Notes: generated from the letters alone by a model not told the origin. A stretch of 64,000 nt of DNA from JABJOR01 sp965603075 (GCA_965603075.1 CBFDBO010000002.1:206800-270799); one strand, 5' to 3'; numbered from the stretch's first letter, positions 41,590 to 51,204 are shown. Translations and numbers: made by a program.

Positions 41590-41741
41590 GCATCATTTTA
41601 TACCAATTCAAATATTTTTTTAGGGATGGTGAGTATATTTTATACGTATTAAAAGTTGTAATTATATATAATTATTCTTGCATCGGGGGAATTAATCTAT
41701 ATTTTTAAATTAGGAATAAAAAATAATAATTAATTTATGGT

Positions 41742-43196
41742 GTGGCTTTGGCGACAGTATCAATAAAGAATATATTTTATTTAATTCTGAATAATGCACG
41801 TTACGTGGCTTTAGGGCTGATGTGCATGATATTTATTCCATTAATGATCTTTCTGGCCGTAATTTTTTTTGACGTTTCGCTCGCCCATTCCCAAGAGGAT
41901 GAATTTGATATAAACCCCGCAGTCGATAGTTTCTTAGAGAGTGAGCAATACCGGCAGATACCTGTGAAATGGTTTGGTACTGTAACACCTTATTGGACTA
42001 TTTTTCGACTCTCTTTTTTTATGGGCGGTGTTTTAATATTTGCATTACTATCAACGGCTTATTGGAGATTCAGGTCTATATCAAAACTTAATAAGGCTTT
42101 GGTGAAAAGCGAGCAAAGGTTTAACTTATTCAATAAGTATTCCCCTAATAAAATTCATATAAAAGGTGTCGATGGTAAGTTTTTATTGGTCAATCCAGGG
42201 TTCGCCAATGTGTTTGGATTGGATCCGTCAGATATAATCGGGAAAACATCGGCTGAATTAACATCCGACAAAGAAGCGGTGCCATTTATGGACCATGACC
42301 AACGGGTCTTGGATACAGGTAAGCCAATCGAAGAAGAAGAAATATTCACTATTGAGGGCAAGGTTCACACCTATTTGACCACGAAATTCCCGTTACAAGA
42401 TGAAGATGGAAATATATTTGCTATTGGAAGTACAGGCGTTGATATAACGGAACGTATCCGAACAGAGAAAGCCCTTCAGGAAGCCTTAAACGATGCTGAA
42501 GAAGCCAATCTGGCAAAATCACGGTTTTTAGAAACCATGAGCCATGAATTTCGTACCCCCCTTAATGCTATTCTCGGTTTCAGTGAAATCTTACGCATGC
42601 ATTATTTTGGTCCATTAGGGGCCGAGAATTACGATATTTACGCCAATGATATTCATGACAGTGGCGAGCATATGCTAGAATTGGTCAATGATATACTTGA
42701 TATCGCCGCCATCGAAGCTGGCAAACGGGTTCCGTTTTATGAAGAGTTTGATTTGGCATTGATGCTCAAAGACGCTTTGCAAAGCTTTGAACGCAAGGCC
42801 AAAAAAGAAAACATCTCCCTTACATTAGATATATCTGAAAATTTACCAAAAATGTCGGCTGATAGTCGCTCTATTAAGCAAATATTTTTGAATATTATGT
42901 CGAATGCCATCAAATTTACGATGAAAAATGGCCGTATCAATATATCGGTAAATTGTGATGGTCATAATTTTGTTATCAACATCAAAGATACAGGTATCGG
43001 TGTTTCAGCCGAACAGATTTCTAAGATAACCGATCCATTTTCCCAAACATCTAATGACCCTCATGTATTTCAAATGGGCACTGGGCTTGGCTTGGCCATT
43101 GTTAAATCATTAGTAGAGGTCCACGACGGGGAATTAAACATTGATAGCGAACAGCATGTTGGAACAAGCGTTACAGTAGCACTGCCTTGTTTTTAA
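41742..43196 (+). CDS. Membrane PAS-domain sensor histidine kinase (orphan)
   Basis: This 484-aa protein is read from GTG at 41742. It has two transmembrane helices (about 17-45 and 85-108) around a short periplasmic segment, then a PAS domain (about 122-235, ending VDITERIRTEKAL). HisKA follows with the phosphorylatable His in MSHEFRTPLNAILGFSEIL, then a HATPase domain (NIMSNAIKFT, DTGIGVS, MGTGLGLAIVKSLVE). No response regulator gene is adjacent. The 3' end including the stop is duplicated as a 15-bp unit. Confidence 0.88.
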   Translation: MALATVSIKNIFYLILNNARYVALGLMCMIFIPLMIFLAVIFFDVSLAHSQEDEFDINPAVDSFLESEQYRQIPVKWFGTVTPYWTIFRLSFFMGGVLIFALLSTAYWRFRSISKLNKALVKSEQRFNLFNKYSPNKIHIKGVDGKFLLVNPGFANVFGLDPSDIIGKTSAELTSDKEAVPFMDHDQRVLDTGKPIEEEEIFTIEGKVHTYLTTKFPLQDEDGNIFAIGSTGVDITERIRTEKALQEALNDAEEANLAKSRFLETMSHEFRTPLNAILGFSEILRMHYFGPLGAENYDIYANDIHDSGEHMLELVNDILDIAAIEAGKRVPFYEEFDLALMLKDALQSFERKAKKENISLTLDISENLPKMSADSRSIKQIFLNIMSNAIKFTMKNGRINISVNCDGHNFVINIKDTGIGVSAEQISKITDPFSQTSNDPHVFQMGTGLGLAIVKSLVEVHDGELNIDSEQHVGTSVTVALPCF

Positions 43197-43215
43197 ATAG
43201 CTTGTTTTTAAATAG
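43186..43215. repeat. 15-bp exact duplication of the histidine-kinase 3' end
   Basis: CTTGTTTTTAAATAG occurs at 43186 and 43201 back to back. The first copy contains the TAA stop codon. Confidence 0.93.
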
Positions 43216-43258
43216 ATTGTTGGGACTGTGTTAAAGGCCTAGGTCTTGAATTTTCAAA

Positions 43259-43507
43259 TTATCTCGTTTGTTTGTTTTTTTCTAGGTTCTTTTCCAGGAC
43301 GTAGTTAAGTTTACGCATGGCGGTATCCATCAACCTTTTTTCGCTCAAGCGCTTGTCCCCGACGATAACGACTTCGGTATTGGTGAGGGGATCAATGGCC
43401 GATACCCGAACGGAGTTACTGGCACCGACTTGTTGGAATTCGAACAGTATTTCTCTGTTTCTAGGGTCTCGTTTTTGGACCATTTTGAGTTTTGGATTCC
43501 TTGACAC
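43259..43507 (-). CDS. Small conserved-looking protein of unknown function
   Basis: This 82-aa protein has a basic, polar composition and no signal or membrane segment. The central part (REILFEFQQVGASNSVRVSA then IDPLTNTEVVIVG) looks like a small beta-rich fold followed by a C-terminal helix. The phrase IDPLTNTEVVIVG is like short alphaproteobacterial proteins annotated only as DUFs, but I cannot name the family with certainty. It is convergent with the histidine kinase. Confidence 0.6.
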   Translation of the reverse strand: MSRNPKLKMVQKRDPRNREILFEFQQVGASNSVRVSAIDPLTNTEVVIVGDKRLSEKRLMDTAMRKLNYVLEKNLEKNKQTR

Positions 43508-43739
43508 AAAATATAATATTCACCTTAGAATAATATTTAATACAAGATTTTGGGTTTGAAAAGGCTACATGGTGGTCGGGGGGGATTTTTTCGTGAATGA
43601 TAAAGGGGCCGAGGCGTATTGATCTTTTGTTTCTCACTGTTAGGCCACAGAAATAATTGACAAAATGAGCCTTAAGTGATTTCTAGGTAATATATACTGT
43701 TAAATTATTCTATTTCACAAATAAATTGAGGGAAATACC

Positions 43740-45032
43740 ATGGCTGATCGCAAACTTCATCCTGAAACATTGGCTTTACATGCCGGACATCGCGCAGACC
43801 CAACAACAGGTTCGGTCGCCGTTCCGATTCATATGACCACCTCTTATGAATTTCGCAATAGTGAGCATGCAGAAAACCTGTTTGCCCTTAAAGAATTAGG
43901 CAATATTTACACACGGATTATGAACCCGACAAATGATGTTCTTGAGCAACGCATCACGGCTTTAGAGGGCGGTGTTGCGGGGCTGGCGCTATCATCGGGA
44001 CAGGCGGCATCGACGTTTGCCATTCTCAATTTGTGTAAGGCTGGTGATAACTTTGTCAGTTCAACCGATGTTTATGGTGGTACGTGGAATTTATTTGCCA
44101 ATACGTTGAAAGATTTAGGCATTGAGTGTCGTTTTGTTAATCCAGAGGACCCCCAAGCATTTGCCAAAGCCACGGATGATAAAACCCGTTGTTACTACGC
44201 AGAAACTCTGCCAAACCCAAAACTGCAAGTCTTCCCGATTAAAGAAGTGGCAGATATCGGCCGTGAATTGGGTGTGCCATTGATTATGGATAATACGGCG
44301 GCTCCCCTACTATGCCGTCCGCTCGATCATGGTGCGGCCATTGTCCTATATTCTACGACTAAATTTATTGGCGGTCATGGCACCTCTATTGGTGGCATGT
44401 TGGTTGATGGCGGTAATTTTGACTGGGAAGCTGGTGGCGACCGTTTCCCAAGCCTCAACCATCCTGATCCCAGTTATCATGGGGCGGTGTGGACCGAAGC
44501 TGTTAAACCGCTCGGACCAATTGCTTATATCCTACGGGCGCGGGTTATCTTGCTCCGCGATATGGGCTCGTGCATGAGCCCCATGAATGCGTTCCAATTT
44601 ATTCAAGGCATCGAGTCCTTGCCAGTGCGCATGGTCCGTCACTGTGAGAATGCGGCTAAAATCGCCGCGTTCTTAAATTCCCATAAAGCTGTAGAGCGGG
44701 TTATCTATCCCGGTCTGCACGAAGGCGAAACCCGTCGTCGCGCCGATACATACCTACAGGGCGGCTATGGCGCACTTGTAGGCTTTGAGCTCAAAGGGGG
44801 CGTTGAAGCCGGTAAAAAGTTCATCGACGCGCTGGAATTGCTCTATCACGTTGCCAATATCGGTGATTCAAGATCATTAGCCATTCATCCGGCCTCTACG
44901 ACCCACTCACAGTTATCAGCAGAAGACCAACTCGCCACGGGCACAACTCCGGGTTATGTGCGATTGTCCATCGGTCTAGAGCATTCGAGCGATATCGTTG
45001 CTGATATCAAGCAAGCACTGGGAAAAGTATAA
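43740..45032 (+). CDS. metY: O-acetylhomoserine sulfhydrylase / Cys-Met PLP enzyme
   Basis: This 430-aa PLP enzyme has TLALHAGHRADPTTGSVAVP, YTRIMNPTNDVLEQRI, ALSSGQAAST and the PLP-lysine region LYSTTKFIGGHGTSIGG. Length and the GHGTSIGG motif fit MetY, which makes homocysteine from O-acetylhomoserine and sulfide. Methionine gamma-lyase is an alternative. A GAGGGAAA ribosome-binding site precedes the ATG. hemB follows after 7 bp. I looked for a SAM riboswitch in the 230-bp leader and did not find one. Confidence 0.88.
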   Translation: MADRKLHPETLALHAGHRADPTTGSVAVPIHMTTSYEFRNSEHAENLFALKELGNIYTRIMNPTNDVLEQRITALEGGVAGLALSSGQAASTFAILNLCKAGDNFVSSTDVYGGTWNLFANTLKDLGIECRFVNPEDPQAFAKATDDKTRCYYAETLPNPKLQVFPIKEVADIGRELGVPLIMDNTAAPLLCRPLDHGAAIVLYSTTKFIGGHGTSIGGMLVDGGNFDWEAGGDRFPSLNHPDPSYHGAVWTEAVKPLGPIAYILRARVILLRDMGSCMSPMNAFQFIQGIESLPVRMVRHCENAAKIAAFLNSHKAVERVIYPGLHEGETRRRADTYLQGGYGALVGFELKGGVEAGKKFIDALELLYHVANIGDSRSLAIHPASTTHSQLSAEDQLATGTTPGYVRLSIGLEHSSDIVADIKQALGKV

Positions 45033-45039
45033 TCCAACG

Positions 45040-46047
45040 ATGCCAAATAATCTTACATCACGCGCCTACCCCTCCACACGCATGCGGCGCAACCGCCGTA
45101 CGCCGTGGATCAGACGGCTCGTGGCGGAACATAAATTAAGTGTGGATGATCTGATCTGGCCGGTCTTTGTTATCGATGGTGATAACCTCACCGAACAGGT
45201 CGTCTCCATGCCGGGTGTCGAACGCTACACCATTGATTTGTTGGTGGATAAGGTCGGTATGGCAAAAGATTTAGGCATACCCGCCGTATCATTATTTCCG
45301 CAAACCAATCCAGATGTCAAAACCCCCGACGCACGGGAAGCCTATAATCCTGACAATCTGGTTTGCCGGGCGGTTCGTGCGATCAAAGACGCTCATCCGG
45401 ATATGGGGGTGATGTGTGATGTAGCGCTCGATCCTTATAATTCAGATGGTCATGATGGTTTGGTTGAAGGGGAGCGTGTCTTGAACGATGCGACAATTGA
45501 AGCCCTTTGCAAACAAACCCTCGTTCAAGCAGAAGCTGGGTGCGATATTATCGGACCTTCCGATATGATGGATGGTCGCATTGGCGCCCTTCGCCGTTGC
45601 CTTGATGGTGCGGGTTTTGAAGATACGATCATTATGTCCTACGCCGCCAAATATGCCTCTGGGTTTTACAGCCCTTTCCGTGACGCCGTTGGTTCCGGTG
45701 GGGCCTTAAAAGGTGATAAAAAGACCTATCAAATGAACCCGTATAATAGCGACGAAGCCTTGCATGAGGTTGGTCTCGACCTTAATGAGGGGGCCGATAT
45801 GGTCATGGTTAAACCGGGACTTCCTTATTTAGATATCGTCAACCGGGTGAAGTCCACTTTTGGTGTGCCAACATACGCCTATCACGTCAGTGGAGAGTAC
45901 GCCATGTTGAAGGCCGCTGCCCAAAACGGCTGGCTTGATTATGATACGGTGATGATGGAAATGCTGGCATCATTCAAACGCGCCGGTTGCGATGGCATTC
46001 TCACATATTGTTCCCTAGACGCGGCTCATATTTTGAACAATAGTTAA
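45040..46047 (+). CDS. hemB: Delta-aminolevulinic acid dehydratase (porphobilinogen synthase)
   Basis: The protein is 335 aa from the ATG at 45040 (MPNNLTSRAYPSTRMRRNRR). The active-site lysines are in MSYAAKYASGFYSPFRDA and VKPGLPYLDIV. The metal loop reads DVALDPYNSDGHDG, with Asp where zinc enzymes have Cys, so it is the Mg-type enzyme usual in Alphaproteobacteria. It condenses two aminolevulinates in haem synthesis. It is probably cotranscribed with metY and is followed by a terminator. Confidence 0.95.
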   Translation: MPNNLTSRAYPSTRMRRNRRTPWIRRLVAEHKLSVDDLIWPVFVIDGDNLTEQVVSMPGVERYTIDLLVDKVGMAKDLGIPAVSLFPQTNPDVKTPDAREAYNPDNLVCRAVRAIKDAHPDMGVMCDVALDPYNSDGHDGLVEGERVLNDATIEALCKQTLVQAEAGCDIIGPSDMMDGRIGALRRCLDGAGFEDTIIMSYAAKYASGFYSPFRDAVGSGGALKGDKKTYQMNPYNSDEALHEVGLDLNEGADMVMVKPGLPYLDIVNRVKSTFGVPTYAYHVSGEYAMLKAAAQNGWLDYDTVMMEMLASFKRAGCDGILTYCSLDAAHILNNS

Positions 46048-46068
46048 GGTTTCATCTCATTAAGACAC

Positions 46069-46106
46069 AAAAAAACCGGGTCAAATATTGCCCCGGTTTT
46101 TTTTCT
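46069..46106. terminator. Bidirectional terminator between hemB and cheW
   Basis: AAAAAAACCGGG and CCCGGTTTTTTT form a stem with an 11-nt loop; T-runs lie on both strands. It serves the convergent hemB (plus) and cheW (minus) genes. Confidence 0.88.
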
Positions 46107-46117
46107 TTTTGTTTGGC

Positions 46118-46591
46118 TTAGATATCGAGAAGTTTCTCAACATCCAAAACAACCATCAGATTGTCTTCAAGGCGATAGATACCATTGGCAAAATCGCGCC
46201 ATTTTGGATCAAGCGTGCTGGGGTTGCGTTCTAATTGGTTGATTCCAAGGGCCATTACATCACCGATAGAATCAACCAGCAATGTATATAGATCCTGATG
46301 CAGTTCAACGGTTACACCCATTGATTCTGAGGTGTCTACACTGGCTGGCATACCAAGACGGACGCGCACATCAATCACGGTCACAATACGACCACGCAAG
46401 TTGATGGACCCTCTGATTTCGGGAGCAGCCAAAGGAATAGAGGCAATTTTGTCAGGTTTTAGAATATCCTGAACTTTCAGAATGGGGACACCGAAAAGCT
46501 GCTTGTCGATGGTGAACGTAACAAACTCTTCTTGATTTTTATTTGATGTATCGAGTTCATTAGAACGACTTACTTCAAGTGCTTGTGCCAT
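46118..46591 (-). CDS. cheW: CheW-like chemotaxis coupling protein
   Basis: This 157-aa protein is a single CheW domain: FVTFTIDKQLFGVPILKVQD, IPLAAPEIRGSINLRGRIV, VIDVRVRLG and LMVVLDVEKLLDI. CheW links chemoreceptors to CheA. No other che genes are adjacent. The 289 bp upstream (46592-46880) hold only AT-rich sequence and a short unconvincing reading frame. Confidence 0.92.
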   Translation of the reverse strand: MAQALEVSRSNELDTSNKNQEEFVTFTIDKQLFGVPILKVQDILKPDKIASIPLAAPEIRGSINLRGRIVTVIDVRVRLGMPASVDTSESMGVTVELHQDLYTLLVDSIGDVMALGINQLERNPSTLDPKWRDFANGIYRLEDNLMVVLDVEKLLDI

Positions 46592-46880
46592 TTAGGGGCT
46601 CCCAGTTCAAAAAAACAGTATAAACTGTCGTTAAGGTTATTAGATAATTCGATAATATCATCGGCTTTATATTCGTCTGCGTCAAGTGTAACCGTAACAA
46701 GTCTAGCTGAGTATAGTAGTATTAATGTAAGATGATAAAAATGAGTGTATTGTAACTTTTCATCAAGGTACAAATATATTCAATATCAATTTATTATTAA
46801 CTATAGAGTTTTAGTATTTGATTAGGTGAATATATAGATTAGATCAGTGTTTTTAAGAATAAGCTTAATTTATTCTAGGT
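46592..46880. other. AT-rich intergenic region upstream of cheW
   Basis: I see no supported gene here. A 67-codon minus-strand frame overlapping the cheW start (46570-46773) lacks a ribosome-binding site and family features. No clear promoter hexamers stand out. Confidence 0.5.
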
Positions 46881-47729
46881 TCAAAACTTCCAGATTAATA
46901 AACGTGTTTTTCGACGATCATCAACGTCAATGACCTCATGGGGGGGGAAACCTGGAATTTCAAAAGAATTACTGATTAATATCGATCCACTTTTCATTTC
47001 CTGTTTTGCTTTATCATAAATTTTGGGCATTGGTTCTGGTGACAAAAAACAATACACCACATCAAATTCATATAGGTCTTTTTGCCACAAATCACCATAA
47101 AAAATCTTATTATTTTGGTTGGGACTGAAGATTTTTAACGCTGATCGAACTTTGGCAATAAAATAGGGAAACGGCGCATTCTCAATACCGGTGAATTGCA
47201 AATTTGGATTTAATGCGGAAAGACGAATAATTGTACTGCCAACCCCACACCCCATATCCAAAAATGATGGGTGGTCATAGCGTTGCAAGATTTCATGTAT
47301 AACCTGACATGTCTCCTGATTGCTAAGATAGAGCGGTACCCGTTCGGAGCGTACATTCCAAAAAACAGTCAATGATAATAAAAATGCCAACAAATATACC
47401 CAACTTGGCAACGTGAGCATAAGGGCGATGTATACTGCCATGGGGAAGATAAAATTGATGAAGGTCCACCACTTTTGTAAAACAAACACCCATTCCCCGC
47501 ACAACGCTGCTGCCCCACCCCACAACAATAGAAATATCCAGATACCGGACCCTAGGTCCGTCCCTGAACTGGCGTTGCCGATATTTGTGCCTACATTTGT
47601 GATGTTTATAAAACCTAACATCCACCAAAAATAGGCAAACACCCCACCAAAAACTTGAGAGTACAATGCTTTACTCGATGCGCTTTTGAGCAAGTTCGCT
47701 AGCTGAGTTTTTACAGGGGAGGATGACAT
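46881..47729 (-). CDS. Membrane-anchored class I SAM-dependent methyltransferase-like protein
   Basis: This 282-aa protein has three or four hydrophobic helices in its first 130 residues (FAYFWWMLGF, WIFLLLWGGAAALCG, MAVYIALMLTLP, YLLAFLLSLTVFW). A Rossmann methyltransferase domain follows with motif I FLDMGCGVGSTI, then FTGIENAPFP and a motif IV-like VVYCFLSPEPMP. The acceptor substrate is unknown. It is divergent from motA and not obviously in an operon. Confidence 0.75.
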   Translation of the reverse strand: MSSSPVKTQLANLLKSASSKALYSQVFGGVFAYFWWMLGFINITNVGTNIGNASSGTDLGSGIWIFLLLWGGAAALCGEWVFVLQKWWTFINFIFPMAVYIALMLTLPSWVYLLAFLLSLTVFWNVRSERVPLYLSNQETCQVIHEILQRYDHPSFLDMGCGVGSTIIRLSALNPNLQFTGIENAPFPYFIAKVRSALKIFSPNQNNKIFYGDLWQKDLYEFDVVYCFLSPEPMPKIYDKAKQEMKSGSILISNSFEIPGFPPHEVIDVDDRRKTRLLIWKF

Positions 47730-47895
47730 ACAAGATCATTCAAGGCTTAAGATAGATTCCAAGGATACTTTATTACTTTTAGTATTTTATATCATTCATA
47801 CAGTAGCATTGTATAATATGTTGAATTGTTTAAGTTTCTCTTTTAAGTATGATAGTCAATTAAAATAATTAACAATTGCTGTTCGGGTTCAAAAT

Positions 47896-48759
47896 ATGTT
47901 TTTTGTCATTGGTCTAGTTATAATTCTCGCTACGGTTCTTGGTGGGTACAGCGTCCATGGTGATTTGCGGATCTTATGGCAACCTATTGAATTTGTCATT
48001 ATTTTTGGTGGTACTATTGGTGGCTTTATTATTTCTAGCCCCATGCATATTATCAAAGGTGTTATGGGGGGCCTTGTTGTAGCGCTTAAAGGGGCTCGGT
48101 ATAAAAAAGACCACTATCTTGAATTACTGGGCGTTTTGTTTGCTGTCTTTAAACTAGCAAAGAGTAAAGGCGATCTAGCGTTAGAGGCCCATATTGAAAA
48201 CCCGGGCGATAGTTCCTTGTTTTCAGCTTATCCAACGTTCCAAAATGATCACCACGCTCTTGAATTTTTCTGTGATTATTTACGATTGTTGACCATGGGG
48301 GTGAACAATCCCTTTGAAGTGGAAGCTGTTATCGATATTGAACTGGAACTTCATCATGATGCCGACCATGCCGTTTCTGGTGGTATTGGGGCCATGGGTG
48401 AAGCATTCCCCGCTATGGGCATTGTGGCTGCTGTGATGGGTGTTATTGTGACCATGAGCTCGATCACTGAACCGCCAGAAGTACTTGGTGGATTGATCGG
48501 TGCGGCTCTTGTGGGAACATTTTTTGGTATCTTAATGGCTTATGGCTTGGTTTCACCAATGTCAAAAGCTGTTGAAGCGGCCCATACAGCAGATTCTCAA
48601 TATTTGAATTGTATTAAATTAGGCCTCCTTGGGCATATGCAAGGTTACGCCCCACAAATATCAGTCGAATTTGCTCGCAAAAGCCTGAGTGCTACCGTAC
48701 GTCCTTCGTTTTCAGAAATGGAAGAGATGTTAGAGAATGTGCCGACTGAGGCTGGATAG
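47896..48759 (+). CDS. motA: Flagellar motor stator protein MotA
   Basis: This 287-aa membrane protein has four helices, a large cytoplasmic loop with conserved charged residues, and the MotA core AFPAMGIVAAVMGVIVTM followed by IGAALVGTFFGILMAYG. It is the long E. coli/Rhodospirillaceae-type MotA, unlike the PomA-like protein at 18851. It forms an operon with motB 54 bp downstream. Confidence 0.92.
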   Translation: MFFVIGLVIILATVLGGYSVHGDLRILWQPIEFVIIFGGTIGGFIISSPMHIIKGVMGGLVVALKGARYKKDHYLELLGVLFAVFKLAKSKGDLALEAHIENPGDSSLFSAYPTFQNDHHALEFFCDYLRLLTMGVNNPFEVEAVIDIELELHHDADHAVSGGIGAMGEAFPAMGIVAAVMGVIVTMSSITEPPEVLGGLIGAALVGTFFGILMAYGLVSPMSKAVEAAHTADSQYLNCIKLGLLGHMQGYAPQISVEFARKSLSATVRPSFSEMEEMLENVPTEAG

Positions 48760-48813
48760 TTCTTAAGAGAAATGCAGACAACTAAGTTAAATTCAGGACC
48801 GTAAATAACTTTC

Positions 48814-49896
48814 ATGGCCAATCAACAAGCAACGATTGTTGTTAAAAAAATCAAAAAAGTTAGCGGTGGCCATTCTGGTGGGGCGTGGAAAATCGCTTAC
48901 GCCGATTTTGTGACGGCGATGATGGCCTTCTTCTTGTTGCTATGGTTGTTAAATTCCGTGACGCAGGAAGCTCTTGAAGGTATTTCCAACTATTTCGCCC
49001 CGGTCTCTATTTCATCGTCGACCAGTGGTTCTGGCGGTGTGCTGGGCGGGCAGGTTCTATCGGTTGAAGGGGCTGGAACGTCTCAATCAGGTCAGCTATC
49101 CAAATCTTTGGATCTTAACCCACCGCGCGCGGGAACCGGGGGGGACGCGGCTGCACAGGGTGATGTTTCAGAAGAAGAGGCCCGCAAGAAAGTTGAGCAA
49201 GTTGAGCAAGATCAATTTAAGGCTGCTGAAAAAGCAATTTCCGAAGCGGTCGAAGCCTCGCCTGAGCTAAAAGAGCTGGCGGAAAGTTTGCAAATGGAAA
49301 ACACCCCGCAAGGTTTGCAAATTCAGATTGTTGATATGGATAATTTTAGCATGTTCCATAGTGGCAGTGCCGTGATGAACCAGCAAACTCAAAGAATGAT
49401 TGCCCTTGTCAGTAAGGTCGTTCATGAAATGACGCAAAAGCTATCAATTGCGGGTCATACTGACGCCGTTCCATTCTTACGTAATGATGGGTATAGCAAT
49501 TGGGAATTATCAGCGGACCGGGCAAATTCAGCACGCCGTGAACTGTTATATAATGAAATCCCCGAAGAGCGTTTCTCGCAAGTTGTTGGTAGAGCGGCAA
49601 CCGATCCGTTGTTACCTGAAGATCCAAAAAATGCCAGCAATCGTCGATTGAGCATCATTTTACTTAAAGGCACAGGTCATATTGAGTTGGACGAAGATAC
49701 CGCTGATAAGGATGAAAGCCAATCAGAACCCCCGTTTGACAATGACAATACCGCGTCCGGTTTGAAGAAGGCTAATAACTCTTTAGTGACCAAAAAAACG
49801 GGTAGCATTGCCGAAAGCTTGATCGCGGATGATGAGGAACTGGCTTTGCCAGGACTTGATCAAATCAAACAAAAGCAGCTTGAAACATCACAATAA
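48814..49896 (+). CDS. motB: Flagellar motor stator protein MotB
   Basis: This 360-aa protein starts with a basic tail. One transmembrane helix carries the proton-accepting Asp31 (AYADFVTAMMAFFLLLWLL), then come a linker (ISNYFAPVS) and a C-terminal OmpA-like peptidoglycan-binding domain (AGHTDAVPF, NWELSADRANSARREL). It anchors MotA to the cell wall. An exact 9-bp duplication (49192-49209) gives VEQVEQ in the linker. The acidic C-terminal extension is long. Confidence 0.92.
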   Translation: MANQQATIVVKKIKKVSGGHSGGAWKIAYADFVTAMMAFFLLLWLLNSVTQEALEGISNYFAPVSISSSTSGSGGVLGGQVLSVEGAGTSQSGQLSKSLDLNPPRAGTGGDAAAQGDVSEEEARKKVEQVEQDQFKAAEKAISEAVEASPELKELAESLQMENTPQGLQIQIVDMDNFSMFHSGSAVMNQQTQRMIALVSKVVHEMTQKLSIAGHTDAVPFLRNDGYSNWELSADRANSARRELLYNEIPEERFSQVVGRAATDPLLPEDPKNASNRRLSIILLKGTGHIELDEDTADKDESQSEPPFDNDNTASGLKKANNSLVTKKTGSIAESLIADDEELALPGLDQIKQKQLETSQ

Positions 49897-49979
49897 CCCT
49901 TTCCTAGATTAACGTAAATTTTTTCAAAAGATCATAAAGCGCTTTGGATTACGCTCTAAATGCGTAAGAATACATCATC

Positions 49980-50726
49980 ATGCGTCATCAAAGACAAAAG
50001 AGCGTCCAATATTTTTTTACCACGGCTCCCCTACCGTGTCCGTACCTTCCTGACCGACAAGAACGGCGGGTGGTGACGGAACTTATTGGGCGGGACGTTT
50101 TTGATTTGCATGACGCGTTGTCGTTGACTGGCTTTCGCCGAAGTCACTCGGTGGCGTACGCACCCGCTTGTACGGGGTGTTCTGCTTGTATTCCGATCCG
50201 GGTTAATAGTGAAAAATTCACCCCATCGAAGACCCAACGCCGTATTGAGCGATTAAACCAAGCCCTGCGCGCTCAAGAATGCGACCCTCTAGCAACCCGT
50301 GAGCAATACGATCTATTTAGAATCTATCAAGATGGGCGCCATACCAGTGGCGAGATGTCAAAGATGACATTTGATGATTATCAGGCCCTTGTGGAGGATA
50401 CCCCGATCGGCAGTTCTGTCTTTGAATTTCGCGATGGCGAGGGGGTGCTGAAAGCGGTTTGTTTAGCCGATCACCTGAACAATGGTCTGTCGGCGGTTTA
50501 TAGTTTCTATGACCCCGCTTTACAGAGTAACTCACTGGGAACGTTTATGGTTGTCTGGCTCATAAATTGGGCGAAAAAATCCGGAATTGACTATGTATAT
50601 TTAGGTTTCTGGATATCGGCCTGTAATAAAATGGCCTACAAATCTTCGTTCAAACCCATTGAAATATATCATGAAGGTCAATGGATTGACTGTGATGGAA
50701 CACCGCCTCGTGATAGACAGGGGTAA
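49980..50726 (+). CDS. bpt: Aminoacyl-tRNA-protein transferase Bpt
   Basis: This 248-aa N-end-rule transferase attaches Leu (or Arg) from tRNA to N-terminal acidic residues, marking proteins for ClpAP. FFTTAPLPCPYLPDRQERR and APACTGCSACIPIRV carry the conserved cysteines. YVYLGFWISACNKMAYKSSF, followed by PIEIY, is the C-terminal GNAT-like part. Its stop lies in the first copy of a 19-bp duplication shared with the DUF983 gene. Confidence 0.92.
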   Translation: MRHQRQKSVQYFFTTAPLPCPYLPDRQERRVVTELIGRDVFDLHDALSLTGFRRSHSVAYAPACTGCSACIPIRVNSEKFTPSKTQRRIERLNQALRAQECDPLATREQYDLFRIYQDGRHTSGEMSKMTFDDYQALVEDTPIGSSVFEFRDGEGVLKAVCLADHLNNGLSAVYSFYDPALQSNSLGTFMVVWLINWAKKSGIDYVYLGFWISACNKMAYKSSFKPIEIYHEGQWIDCDGTPPRDRQG

Positions 50727-50755
50727 TTTAGTCCGTGCTGATTGATTTAGTCTGT
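50724..50755. repeat. 19-bp duplication between convergent bpt and DUF983 genes
   Basis: T(A/G)ATTTAGTC(C/T)GT occurs at 50724 and 50743. The second copy includes the DUF983 stop codon and the first the bpt stop codon. Confidence 0.75.
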
Positions 50756-51139
50756 ACCAATGGGCTTTAAACGCCACAGCAATCCCACCAAGGCACCTTT
50801 AATGGGCGGCAGAAACATGAATGTCAGAATCAAGCAAAGCGGTATCCATAGGGATAAATGTACAAGTTCTGAAGGGTGATACATTTGCTCCAACCAAACA
50901 GCTAGCGGCACAACCACATGTCCCACCAATAATACCGTGAAGTATGTGGGGATATCGTCCGCGCGAATATGACCCAGTTTTTCGTTACAATGGGAGCAGT
51001 TATCGGCAGGCTTCAAATAAGCGCGAAACAGCTTCCCTGTCCCACATTTCGGGCAGCGGCCCCTGAATCCACGGGTTAGGACGGAAAGAATTTCTTTTTT
51101 GCGGACTGATTTTTTATTCATAACAAAACCTATACACAA
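50747..51139 (-). CDS. DUF983 membrane protein
   Basis: This 130-aa protein has a zinc-ribbon-like N-terminus (RCPKCGTGKLF, CSHCNEKLG), then two hydrophobic segments (FTVLLVGHVVVPLAVWLE, LWIPLCLILTFMFLPP) and the family's PPIKGALVGLLW. DUF983 proteins are common in Alphaproteobacteria; the role is unknown. Confidence 0.88.
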   Translation of the reverse strand: MCIGFVMNKKSVRKKEILSVLTRGFRGRCPKCGTGKLFRAYLKPADNCSHCNEKLGHIRADDIPTYFTVLLVGHVVVPLAVWLEQMYHPSELVHLSLWIPLCLILTFMFLPPIKGALVGLLWRLKPIGTD

Positions 51140-51204
51140 TAAATCTTAATGTTGATAGTAATATTAGAAGATGGCCATAATATCAGGGTTAAGGGTGACC
51201 TATT

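Noticed and set aside
43508..43739. SAM riboswitch in the metY leader
   Set aside because: I could not find the SAM-II or SAM/SAH core pairing and conserved loops; a covariance-model search (Infernal against Rfam) would decide.
46570..46773. 67-codon minus-strand frame upstream of cheW
   Set aside because: It overlaps the cheW start in another frame, lacks a ribosome-binding site and resembles no family.
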